DNA from: Auanema rhodensis
Taxonomy: Eukaryota > Nematoda > Chromadorea > Rhabditida > Rhabditidae
Reading direction: 5' to 3'
NCBI GenBank assembly: GCA_964057225.1
Contig: OZ059896.1
Span: 930,001-994,000, forward strand
DNA length: 64,000 nucleotides
Shown here: one piece after another, positions 40,863 through 51,465 of the stretch
Position numbering within the stretch: position 1 is the first letter of the stretch
Layout of the letters: every line of letters begins with the position of its first letter
Position numbers and translations under genes: made by a program
Notes under the pieces: model-generated
What the model was told of the DNA's origin: nothing
Seen by the model: only the letters and a program-made list of their open reading frames with translations
The model's database searches: none

Positions 40863-42763
40863 TTTTCATAATTAGATTCTCCATGTCCATATTAGTCTAA
40901 AAACAAATTTTTATTGATATTGGTTCATGGTAACCATGAGTTTGAAACTTACGTGAACTTTAATTTATGCTAATTAAATGTACACGTGATGTGCACTTGG
41001 TATGTAACTCGCTTCACGTGAAAGATAAAGAGATGCGGTTTTCAAAATTAGATTCCCCATGTCCATATTAGTCTAAAAACAAAATTTTATTGATATTGGT
41101 GCATGGTAACCATGACTTTGAAATTTACGTGAACTTTAATTTATGCTAATTAAATGTACACGTGATGTGCACTTGGTATGTAACTCGCTTCACGTGAAAA
41201 ATAAAGAGATGCGGTTTTCAAAATTAGATTCCCCATGTCCATATTAGTCTAAAAACAAAATTTTATTGATATTGGTGCATGGTAACCATGACTTTGAAAT
41301 TTACGTGAACTTTAATTTATGCTAATTAAATGTACACGTGATGTGCACTTGGTATGTAACTCGCTTCACGTGAAAGATAAAGAGATGCGGTTTTCATAAT
41401 TAGATTCTCCATGTCCATATTAGTCTAAAAACAAATTTTTATTGATATTGGTTCATGGTAACCATGAGTTTGAAACTTACGTGAACTTTAATTTATGCTA
41501 ATTAAATGTACACGTGATGTGCACTTGGTATGTAACTCGCTTCACGTGAAAGATAAAGAGATGCGGTTTTCAAAATTAGATTCCCCATGTCCATATTAGT
41601 CTAAAAACAAAATTTTATTGATATTGGTGCATGGTAACCATGACTTTGAAATTTACGTGAACTTTAATTTATGCTAATTAAATGTACACGTGATGTGCAC
41701 TTGGTATGTAACTCGCTTCACGTGAAAGATAAAGAGATGCGGTTTTCAAAATTAGATTCCCCATGTCCATATTAGTCTAAAAACAAATTTTTATTGATTT
41801 TGGTGCATGGTAACCATGACTTTGAAATTTACGTGAACTTTAATTTATGCTAATTAAATGTACACGTGATGTGCACTTGGTATGTAACTCGCTTCACGTG
41901 AAAGATAAAGAGATGCGTTTTTCAAAATTAGATTCCCCATGTCCATATTAGTCTAAAAACAAATTTTTATTGATATTGGTTCATGGTAACCATGACTTTG
42001 AAAATTACGTGAACTTTAATTTATGCTAATTAAATGTACACGTGATGTGCACTTGGTATGTAACTCGCTTCACGTGGAAGATAAAGAGATGCGGTTTTCA
42101 AAATTAGATTCCCCATGTTCATATTAGTCTAAAAACAAATTTTTAATGATATTGGTGCATGGTAACCATGACTTTGAAATTTACGTGAACTTTAATTTAT
42201 GCTAATTGAATGTACACGTGATGTGCACTTGGTATGTGACTCGCTTCACGTGGAAGATAAAGAGATGCGGTTTGCAAAATTAGATTCCCCATGTCCATAT
42301 TAGTCTTAAAACAAATTTTTATTGATATTGGTTCATGGTAACCATGACTTTGAAATTTACGTGAACTTTAATTTATGCTAAATAAATGTACACGTGATGT
42401 GCACCTGGAATGTAACTCGCTTCACGTGAAAGATAAAGAGATGCGGTTCTCAAAATTAGATTCCCCATGTCCATATTAGTCTAAAAACAAATTTTTATTG
42501 ATATTGGTTCATGCTAACCATGACTTTGAAATTTACGTGAACTTTAATTTATGCTAATTGAATGTACACGTGATGTGCACTTGGTATGTAACTCGCTTCA
42601 CGTGAAAGATAAAGAGATGCGGTTTTCGAAATTAGATTCCCCATGTCCATATTAGTCTAAAAACAAATTTTTATTGATATTGGTGCATGGTAACCATGAC
42701 TTTGAAATTTACGTGAACTTTAATTTATGCTAATTAAATGTACACGTGATGTGCACTTGGTAT

Positions 42764-43819
42764 GTAACTCGCTTCACGTGAAAGATAAAGAGATGCGGTT
42801 TTCAAAATTAGATTCCCCATGTCCATATTAGTCTAAAAACAAATTTTTATTGATATTGGTTCATGGCAACCATGACTTTGAAATTTACGTGAACTTTAAT
42901 TTATGCTAATTAAATGTACACGTGATGTGCACTTGGTATGTAACTCGCTTCACGTAAAAGATAAAGACATGCGGTTTTCAAAATTAGATTCCCCATGTCC
43001 ATATTAGTCTAAAAACAAATTTTTATTGATATTGGTGCATGGTAACCATGACTTTGAAATTTACGTGAACTTTAATTTATGCTAATTAAATGTACACGTG
43101 ATGTGCACTTGGTATGTAACTCGCTTCATGTGAAAGATAAAGAGATGCGGTTTTCAAAATTAGATTCCCCATGTCCATATTAGTCTAAAAACAAATTTTT
43201 ATTGATATTGGTTCATGGCAACCATGACTTTGAAATTTACGTGAACTTTAATTTATGCTAATTAAATGTACACGTGATGTGCACTTGGTATGTAACTCGC
43301 TTCACGTAAAAGATAAAGACATGCGGTTTTCAAAATTAGATTCCCCATGTCCATATTAGTCTAAAAACAAATTTTTATTGATATTGGTGCATGGTAACCA
43401 TGACTTTGAAATTTACGTGAACTTTAATTTATGCTAATTAAATGTACACGTGATGTGCACTTGGTATGTAACTCGCTTCACGTGAAAGATAAAGACATGC
43501 GGTTTTCAAAATTAGATTCCCCATGTCCATATTAGTCTAAAAACAAATTTTTATTGATATTGGTCCATGGCAACCATGACTTTGAAATTTACGTGAACTT
43601 TAATTTATGCTAATTAAATGTACACGTGATGTGCACTTGGTATGTAACTCGTTTCACGTGAAAGATAAAGACATGCGGTTTTCAAAATTAGATTCCCCAT
43701 GTCCATATTAGTCTAAAAACAAATTTTTATTGATATTGGTGCATGGTAACCATGACTTTGAAATTTACGTGAACTTTAATTTATGCTAATTAAATGTACA
43801 CGTGATGTGCACTTGGTAT
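42764..43819 (+). repeat. 2-monomer higher-order unit, three copies
   Basis: Dimers of 352 bp starting at 42,764, 43,116 and 43,468. One half carries catggcaacc; the other carries aaagacatgcgg with gtgcatgg. The dimer is imperfectly kept in the third copy (ggtccatggc). It reappears at 44,348 and 44,700. Confidence 0.75.
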
Positions 43820-43995
43820 GTAACTCGCTTCACGTGAAAGATAAAGAGATGCGGTTTCCAAAATTAGATTCCCCATGTCCATATTAGTCTAAAAACAAAT
43901 TTTTATTGATATTGGTTCATGGTAATCATGACTTTGAAATTTACGTGAACTTTAATTTATTCTAATTAAATGTACACGTGATGTGCACTTGGTAT

Positions 43996-45931
43996 GTAAC
44001 TCGCTTCACGTGAAAGATAAAGAGATGCGGTTTTCAAAATTAGATTCAACATGTCCATATTAGTCTAAAAACAAATTTTTATTGATATTGGTGCATGGTA
44101 ACCATGACTTTGAAATTTACGTGAACTTTAATTTATGCTAATTAAATGTACACGTGATGTGCACTTGGTATGTAACTCGCTTCACGTGAAATATAAAGAG
44201 ATGCGGTTTTCAAAATTAGATTCCCCATGTCCATATTAGTCTAAAAACAAATTTTTATTGATATTGGTTCATGGTAACCATGACTTTGAAATTTACGTGA
44301 ACTTTAATTTATGCTAATTAAATGTACACGTGATGTGCACTTGGTATGTAACTCGCTTCACGTGAAAGATAAAGACATGCGGTTTTCAAAATTAGATTCC
44401 CCATGTCCATATTAGTCTAAAAACAAATTTTTATTGATATTGGTTCATGGCAACCATGACTTTGAAATTTACGTGAACTTTAATTTATGCTAATTAAATG
44501 TACACGTGATGTGCACTTGGTATGTAACTCGCTTCACGTAAAAGATAAAGACATGCGGTTTTCAAAATTAGATTCCCCATGTCCATATTAGTCTAAAAAC
44601 AAATTTTTATTGATATTGGTGCATGGTAACCATGACTTTGAAATTTACGTGAACTTTAATTTATGCTAATTAAATGTACACGTGATGTGCACTTGGTATG
44701 TAACTCGCTTCACGTGAAAGATAAAGACATGCGGTTTTCAAAATTAGATTCCCCATGTCCATATTAGTCTAAAAACAAATTTTTATTGATATTGGTTCAT
44801 GGCAACCATGACTTTGAAATTTACGTGAACTTTAATTTATGCTAATTAAATGTACACGTGATGTGCACTTGGTATGTAACTCGCTTCACGTGAAAGATAA
44901 AGAGATGCGGTTTTCAAAATTAGATTCAACATGTCCATATTAGTCTAAAAACAAATTTTTATTGATATTGGTGCATGGTAACCATGACTTTGAAATTTAC
45001 GTGAACTTTAATTTATGCTAATTAAATGTACACGTGATGTGCACTTGGTATGTAACTCGCTTCACGTGAAATATAAAGAGATGCGGTTTTCAAAATTAGA
45101 TTCCCCATGTCCATATTAGTCTAAAAACAAATTTTTATTGATATTGGTTCATGGTAACCATGACTTTGAAATTTACGTGAACTTTAATTTATGCTAATTA
45201 AATGTACACGTGATGTGCACTTGGTATGTAACTCGCTTCACGTGAAAGATAAAGACATGCGGTTTTCAAAATTAGATTCCCCATGTCCATATTAGTCTAA
45301 AAACAAATTTTTATTGATATTGGTGCATGGTAACCATGACTTTGAAATTTACGTGAACTTTAATTTATGCTAATTAAATGTACACGTGATGTGCACTTGG
45401 TATGTAACTCGCTTCACGTGAAAGATAAAGAGATGCGGTTTTCAAAATTAGATTCCCCATGTCCATATTAGTCTAAAAACAAATTTTTATTGATATTGGT
45501 GCATGGTAATCATGACTTTGAAATTTACGTGAACTTTAATTTATGCTAATTAAATGTACACGTGATGTGCACTTGGTATGTAACTCGCTTCACGTGAAAG
45601 ATAAAGAGATGCGGTTTTCAAAATTAGATTCAACATGTCCATATTAGTCTAAAAACAAATTTTTATTGATATTGGTGCATGGTAACCATGACTTTGAAAT
45701 TTACGTGAACTTTAATTTATGCTAATTAAATGTACACGTGATGTGCACTTGGTATGTAACTCGCTTCACGTGAAATATAAAGAGATGCGGTTTTCAAAAT
45801 TAGATTCCCCATGTCCATATTAGTCTAAAAACAAATTTTTATTGATATTGGTTCATGGTAACCATGACTTTGAAATTTACGTGAACTTTAATTTATGCTA
45901 ATTAAATGTACACGTGATGTGCACTTGGTAT
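43996..45931 (+). repeat. 5- then 4-monomer repeats marked by attcaacatg
   Basis: The attcaacatg monomer followed by the gaaatataaag monomer occurs at 43,996, 44,876 and 45,580, spacings of 880 and 704 bp (5 and 4 monomers). The shorter spacing shows a one-monomer loss between otherwise parallel units. Confidence 0.8.
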
Positions 45932-46987
45932 GTAACTCGCTTCACGTGAAAGATAAAGAGATGCGGTTTTCAAAATTAGATTCCCCATGTCCATATTAGT
46001 CTAAAAACAAATTTTTATTGATATTGGTTCATGGTAACCATGACTTTGAAATTTACGTGAACTTTAATTTATGCTAATTAAATGTACACGTGATGTGCAC
46101 TTGGTATGTAACTCGCCTCACGTGAAAGATAAAGAGATGCGGTTTGCAAAATTAGATTCCCCATGTCCATATTAGTCTAAAAACAAATTTTTATTGATAT
46201 TGGTTCATGGTAACCATGACTTTGAAATTTACGTGAACTTTAATTTATGCTAATTAAATGTACACGTGATGTGCACTTGGTATGTAACTCGCTTCACGTG
46301 AAAGATAAAGAGATGCGGTTTTCAAAATTAGATTCCCCATGTCCATATTAGTCTAAAAACAAATTTTTATTGATATTGGTTCATGGTAACCATGACTTTG
46401 AAATTTACGTGTACTTTAATTTATGCTAATTAAATGTACACGTGATGTGCACTTGGTATGTAACTCGCCTCACGTGAAAGATAAAGAGATGCGGTTTGCA
46501 AAATTAGATTCCCCATGTCCATATTAGTCTAAAAACAAATTTTTATTGATATTGGTTCATGGTAACCATGACTTTGAAATTTACGTGAACTTTAATTTAT
46601 GCTAAATAAATGTACACGTGATGTGCACCTGGAATGTAACTCGCTTCACGTGAAAGATAAAGAGATGCGGTTTTCAAAATTAGATTCCCCATGTCCATAT
46701 TAGTCTAAAAACAAATTTTTATTGATATTGGTTCATGGTAACCATGACTTTGAAATTTACGTGAACTTTAATTTATGCTAATTAAATGTACACGTGATGT
46801 GCACTTGGTATGTAACTCGCTTCACGTGAAAGATAAAGAGATGCGGTTTTCAAAATTAGATTCCCCATGTCCATATTAGTCTAAAAACAAATTTTTATTG
46901 ATATTGGTGCATGGTAACCATGACTTTGAAATTTACGTGAACTTTAATTTATGCTAATTAAATGTACACGTGATGTGCACTTGGTAT

Positions 46988-48043
46988 GTAACTCGCTTCA
47001 CGTGAAAGATAAAGAGATGCGGTTTTCAAAATTAGATTCACCATGTCCATATTAGTCTAAAAACAAATTTTTATTGATATTGGTGCATGGTAACCATGAC
47101 TTTGAAATTTACGTGAACTTTAATTTATGCTAATTAAATGTACACGTGATGTGCACTTGGTATGTAACTCGCTTCACGTGAAATATAAAGAAATGCGGTT
47201 TTCAAAATTAGATTCCCCATGTCCATATTAGTCTAAAAACAAATTTTTATTGATATTGGTTCATGGTAACCATGACTTTGAAATTTACGTGAACTTTAAT
47301 TTATGCTAATTAAATGTACACGTGATGTGCACTTGGTATGTAACTCGCTTCACGTGAAAGATAAAGAGATGCGGTTTTCAAAATTAGATTCCCCATGTCC
47401 ATATTAGTCTAAAAACAAATTTTTATTGATATTGGTTCATGGTAACCATGACTTTGAAATTTACGTGAACTTTAATTTATGCTAATTAAATGTACACGTG
47501 ATGTGCACTTGGTATGTAACTCGCTTCACGTGAAAGATAAAGAGATGCGGTTTTCAAAATTAGATTCACCATGTCCATATTAGTCTAAAAACAAATTTTT
47601 ATTGATATTGGTGCATGGTAACCATGACTTTGAAATTTACGTGAACTTTAATTTATGCTAATTAAATGTACACGTGATGTGCACTTGGTATGTAACTCGC
47701 TTCACGTGAAATATAAAGAAATGCGGTTTTCAAAATTAGATTCCCCATGTCCATATTAGTCTAAAAACAAATTTTTATTGATATTGGTTCATGGTAACCA
47801 TGACTTTGAAATTTACGTGAACTTTAATTTATGCTAATTAAATGTACACGTGATGTGCACTTGGTATGTAACTCGCTTCACGTGAAAGATAAAGAGATGC
47901 GGTTTTCAAAATTAGATTCCCCATGTCCATATTAGTCTAAAAACAAATTTTTATTGATATTGGTTCATGGTAACCATGACTTTGAAATTTACGTGAACTT
48001 TAATTTATGCTAATTAAATGTACACGTGATGTGCACTAGGTAT
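46988..48043 (+). repeat. 3-monomer tandem repeat marked by attcaccatg
   Basis: The attcaccatg monomer followed by gaaatataaagaaatg starts at 46,988 and 47,516 (528 bp, 3 monomers) and again at 48,748 (7 monomers later). attcaccatg differs by one base from the attcaacatg marker upstream, so the two repeats probably share an ancestor. Confidence 0.75.
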
Positions 48044-49798
48044 GTAACTCGCTTCACGTGAAAGATAAAGAGATGCGGTTTTCAAAATTAGATTCCCCAT
48101 GTCCATATTAGTCTAAAAACAAATTTTTATTGATATTGATTCATGCTAACCATGACTTTGAAATTTACGTGAACTTTAATTTATGCTAATTGAATGTACA
48201 CGTGATGTGCACTTGGTATGTAACTCGCTTCACGTGAAAGAACAAGAGATTCGGTTTTCGAAATTAGATTCCCCATGTCCATATTAGTCTAAAAACAAAT
48301 TTTTATTGATATTGGTGCATGGTAACCATGACTTTGAAATTTACGTGAACTTTAATTTATGCTAATTAAATGTACACGTGATGTGCACTTGGTATGTAAC
48401 TCGCTTCACGTGAAAGATAAAGAGATGCGGTTTTCAAAATTAGATTCCCCATGTCCATATTAGTCTAAAAACAAATTTTTATTGATATTGGTGCATGGTA
48501 ACCATGACTTTGAAATTTACGTGAACTTTAATTTATGCTAATTAAATGTACACGTGATGTGCACTTGGTATGTAACTCGCTTCACGTGAAAGATAAAGAG
48601 ATGCGGTTTTCAAAATTAGATTCCCCATGTCCATATTAGTCTAAAAACAAATTTTTATTGATATTGGTTCATGGTAACCATGACTTTGAAATTTACGTGA
48701 ACTTTAATTTATGCTAATTAAATGTACACGTGATGTGCACTTGGTATGTAACTCGCTTCACGTGAAAGATAAAGAGATGCGGTTTTCAAAATTAGATTCA
48801 CCATGTCCATATTAGTCTAAAAACAAATTTTTATTGATATTGGTGCATGGTAACCATGACTTTGAAATTTACGTGAACTTTAATTTATGCTAATTAAATG
48901 TACACGTGATGTGCACTTGGTATGTAACTCGCTTCACGTGAAATATAAAGAAATGCGGTTTTCAAAATTAGATTCCTCATGTCCATATTAGTCTAAAAAC
49001 ACATTTTTATTGATATTGGTTCATGGTAACCATGACTTTGAAATTTACGTGAACTTTAATTTATGCTAATTAAATGTACACGTGATGTGCACTTGGTATG
49101 TAACTCGCTTCACGTGAAAGATAAAGAGATGCGGTTTTCAAAATTAGATTCCCCAAGTCCATATTAGTCTAAAATTTTTATTGATATTGGTTCATGGTAA
49201 CCATGACTTTGAAATTTACGTGAACTTTAATTTATGCTAATTAAATGTACACGTGATGTGCACCTGGAATGTAACTCGCTTCACGTGAAAGATAAAGAGA
49301 TGCGGTTTTCAAAATTAGATTCCCCATGTCCATATTAGTCTAAAAACAAATTTTTATTGATATTGGTTCATGGTAACCATGATTTTGAAATTTACGTGAA
49401 CTTTAATTTATGCTAATTAAATGTACACGTGATGTGCACTTGGTATGTAACTCGCTTCACGTGAAAGATAAAGAGATGCGGTTTTCAAAATTAGATTCCC
49501 CATGTCCATATTAGTCTAAAAACAAATTTTTACTGATATTGGTTCATGGTAACCATGACTTTGAAATTTACGTGAACTTTAATTTATGCTAATTAAATGT
49601 ACACGTGATGTGCACTTGGTATGTAACTCGCTTCACGTGAAAGATAAAGAGATGCGATTTTCAAAATTAGATTCCCCATTTCCATATTAGTCTAAAAACA
49701 AATTTTTATTGATATTGATGCATGGTAACCATGACTTTGAAATTTACGTGAACTTTAATTTATGCTAATTAAATGTACACGTGATGTGCACTTGGTAT

Positions 49799-50625
49799 GT
49801 AACTCGCTTCACGTGAAAGATAAAAAGATGCGGTTTTCAAAATTAGATTCCCCATGTCCATATTAGTCTAAAAACAAAATTTTATTGATATTGGTGCATG
49901 GTAACCATGACTTTGAAATTTACGTGAACTTTAATTTATGCTAATTAAATGTACACGTGATGTGCACTTGGTATGTAACTCGCTTCACGTGAAAGATAAA
50001 GAGATGCGGTTTTCAAAATTAGATTTTCCATGTCCATATTAGTCTAAAAACAAATTTTTATTGATATTGGTGTATGGTAACCATGAGTTTGAAGTTTACG
50101 TGAACTTTAATTTATGCTAATTAAATGTACACGTGATGTGCACTTGGTATGTAACTCGCTTCACGTGAAAGATAAAGAGATGCGGTTTTTAAAATTAGAT
50201 TCTCCATGTCCATATTAGTCTAAAAACAAATTTTTATTGATATTGGTGCATGGTAACCATGAGTTTGAAATTTACGTGAACTTTAATTTATGCTAATTAA
50301 ATGTACACGTGATGTGCACTTGGTATGTAACTCGCTTCACGTGAAAGATAAAGAGATGCGGTTTTCAAAATTAGATTCCCCATGTCCATATTAGTCTAAA
50401 AACAAATTTTTATTGATATTGGTGCATGGTAACCATGAGTTTGAAATTTACGTGAACTTTAATTTATGCTAATTAAATGTACACGTGATGTGCACTTGGT
50501 ATGTAACTCGCTTCACGTGAAAGATAAAGAGATGCGGTTTTTAAAATTAGATTCTCCATGTCCATATTAGTCTAAAAACAAATTTTTATTGATATTGGTG
50601 CATGGTAACCATGACTTTGAAATTT
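49799..50625 (+). repeat. A-like end of the Sat1 array (four monomers plus partial)
   Basis: Monomers start at 49,799, 49,975, 50,151, 50,327 and 50,503; the last stops after monomer position 123. The pair gattttcc plus gtgtatgg (50,022 onward) is otherwise found only at 37,883 onward, exactly 69 monomers away after one 5-bp deletion. Apart from one private change (gaagtttacg near 50,092), these terminal units look as well preserved as internal ones. Confidence 0.85.
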
Positions 50626-50640
50626 GCAAATTAATGCATC
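50620..50640. other. Junction between the Sat1 and Sat2 arrays
   Basis: Sat1 sequence is canonical up to 50,625 (ending in TTTGAAATTT). Sat2 is canonical from AATGCATC at 50,633. The 7 bases between (gcaaatt) match neither array in register. TTTGAAATTT also occurs inside the Sat2 monomer, so microhomology could have helped form the join, but Sat2 does not continue from that point. No target-site duplication or transposon end is visible. Confidence 0.9.
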
Positions 50641-50828
50641 ATTTTTCAAACGGTCATAACTAATTTTTTTATTAAGCTTTTCTCAATGTAGTATAATGCA
50701 ATCGATGCGGAATTTTAAGCTGCGTCGATCTGTGTTATCAGATTTGCGCTAGCTTGAAAATGCACCGAGATATCAACTGATATAAGTTCACACTTATATC
50801 CTCGATTTTCACCCTGAAGAATTAATTT

Positions 50829-50845
50829 TTTCGTTGAATAACATT
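50829..50845 (+). promoter_or_regulatory. Partial CENP-B-box-like stretch in Sat2
   Basis: TTTCGTTGAATAACATT agrees with the first eight positions of the mammalian CENP-B box (YTTCGTTGGAARCGGGA) but lacks the CGGG core needed for binding. It recurs in most units. In some the CpG is lost (TTTTGTTG at about 51,181, 53,286, 55,741, 57,146). Most likely a chance partial match. Confidence 0.2.
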
Positions 50846-51129
50846 GTCCATCGTTTTTGCTTTGAAAAAAGGAATCTAAAAACATCTACTTTTTGCTAAA
50901 TTATTTTGAAATTTTTCGAAAAAATTTTTGTCAAAATGTTTTTGGAAGCAATTTTGAGTGTACATGGAAACTCAACATACACTAATGCATCATTTTTCAA
51001 ACGATCATAACTAATTTTTGTATTAAGCTTTTCTCAATGTAGTATAGTGCATTCGATGCGGATTTTTAAGCTGCGTCGATCTGTGTTATCAGATTTCCGC
51101 TAGCTTGAAAATGCACCGAGATATCAACT

Positions 51130-51151
51130 GATATAAGTTCACACTTATATC
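51130..51151. repeat. Sat2 hairpin, 9-bp arms, 4-base loop
   Basis: GATATAAGT and ACTTATATC are exact reverse complements separated by TCAC. The structure recurs in most Sat2 monomers. Variants break one pair without compensation: ACCTATATC in several units of the second subfamily (for example about 59,906, 60,968, 61,661) and GATACAAGT at about 52,181 and 54,989. Confidence 0.75.
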
Positions 51152-51262
51152 CTCGATTTTCACCCTGAAGAATTAATTTTTTTGTTGAATAACATTGTCC
51201 ATCGTTTTTGCCTTGAAAAAAGAAATCTAAAAACATTTACTTTTTGCTAAATTATTTTGAAA

Positions 51263-51274
51263 TTTTTCGAAAAA
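51263..51274. repeat. TTTTTCGAAAAA palindrome in Sat2
   Basis: A 12-bp perfect palindrome inside an A/T run, present in most units. It is disrupted where a base is lost or changed (ttttacgaaaatttttt at about 51,615 and 54,423; ttttcgaaacaattttt at about 51,966 and 54,777). The surrounding A and T tracts are the place where most Sat2 single-base indels occur. Confidence 0.7.
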
Positions 51275-51304
51275 ATTTTTGTCAAAATGTTTTTGGAAGC
51301 AATT

Positions 51305-51334
51305 TTGAGTGTACATGGAAACTCAACATACACT
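51305..51334. repeat. Two alternative inverted repeats at the Sat2 unit end
   Basis: TTGAGT pairs with ACTCAA (10-base spacer) and, overlapping it, AGTGTA pairs with TACACT (15-base spacer). The two stems cannot form together. Second-subfamily units with caatgttgag keep both stems; those with caatttggag lose one pair of the first. Confidence 0.6.
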
Positions 51335-51465
51335 AATGCATCATTTTTCAAACGATCATAACTAATTTTTGTATTAAGCTTTTCACAATGTAGTATAGTG
51401 CATTCAATGCGCATTTTTAAGCTGTGTAGATCTGTGTTATCAGATTTGCGCTAGCTTGAAAATGC

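Larger units (their letters stand above)
36604..42059 (+). repeat. Sat1 block D (31 monomers)
   Basis: Defined by variants rare elsewhere: gaaaaataaag (36,795, 38,205, 38,909, 39,789, 41,197), gcgtttttcaaatatag, cacgggatg (37,111, 40,103), ctttcaaatttaagtg (37,243, 40,236), ttcataatcag, ggagcatgg, ttcataattag with gaaacttacg, and ttgattttggtgc. The monomer starting at 41,884 is transitional (gcgttttt with gaaaattacg). Confidence 0.8.
42060..49798 (+). repeat. Sat1 block C (44 monomers)
   Basis: Monomers are mainly gactttg with aaatttttattg. Block-specific variants are aaagacatgcgg, catggcaacc, attcaacatg, attcaccatg, gaaatataaag, ggtttgcaaa, and gctaaataaatg with cacctggaatg. The last pair is at 42,381 and 46,605 (24 monomers apart). 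A 5-bp loss in the A/T run near 49,180 is the largest deletion in the array. Confidence 0.8.
1..50625 (+). repeat. Sat1 satellite array, 176-bp monomer, 287 copies plus a 123-bp partial
   Basis: The word gtaactcgc recurs every 176 bp from position 1 to 50,503, always in the same orientation. Counting monomer starts gives 287 full units and a last unit cut at monomer position 123. The indels I found explain the net drift of -10 bp: +7 near 3,090, +1 near 18,567, -5 near 49,180, and 1-bp losses near 1,309, 3,550, 13,284, 14,163, 16,802, 17,681, 21,500, 23,480, 28,890, 30,648, 31,000, 31,526 and 34,164. Reference monomer GC is 56/176. Most copies differ at only a few diagnostic sites. No other sequence interrupts the array. 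Monomers of 170-180 bp are typical of centromeric satellites in many eukaryotes; assigning centromere function here is inference. I do not recognise the family by name. Confidence 0.98.
50984..51334 (+). repeat. Sat2 reference monomer with its inverted repeats
   Basis: Motifs by monomer position: AAGCTT (43-48, HindIII in the first subfamily), GATGCGG (72-78), a perfect hairpin with 9-bp arms (147-168), TCTAAAAACA (243-252), TTTGAAATTT (273-282), the 12-bp palindrome TTTTTCGAAAAA (280-291), and two overlapping inverted repeats at the end (322-351). I looked for similarity between the two halves and saw no obvious internal dimer. Confidence 0.95.

Noticed and set aside
1-50625. CRISPR-like repeat/spacer organisation
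   Set aside because: The whole 176-bp unit is repeated with no unique spacers, and higher-order duplications affect all of it. This is a tandem satellite, not a CRISPR array.
50620-50640. Transposon insertion or target-site duplication at the Sat1/Sat2 junction
   Set aside because: There are no terminal inverted repeats, no duplicated flanks and no element sequence; the two satellites are joined with only 7 intervening bases.
50829-50845. Functional CENP-B box in Sat2
   Set aside because: Only the first eight positions match; the CGGG half is absent in every unit I looked at, and some units lack the CpG. Kept as a low-confidence site only.
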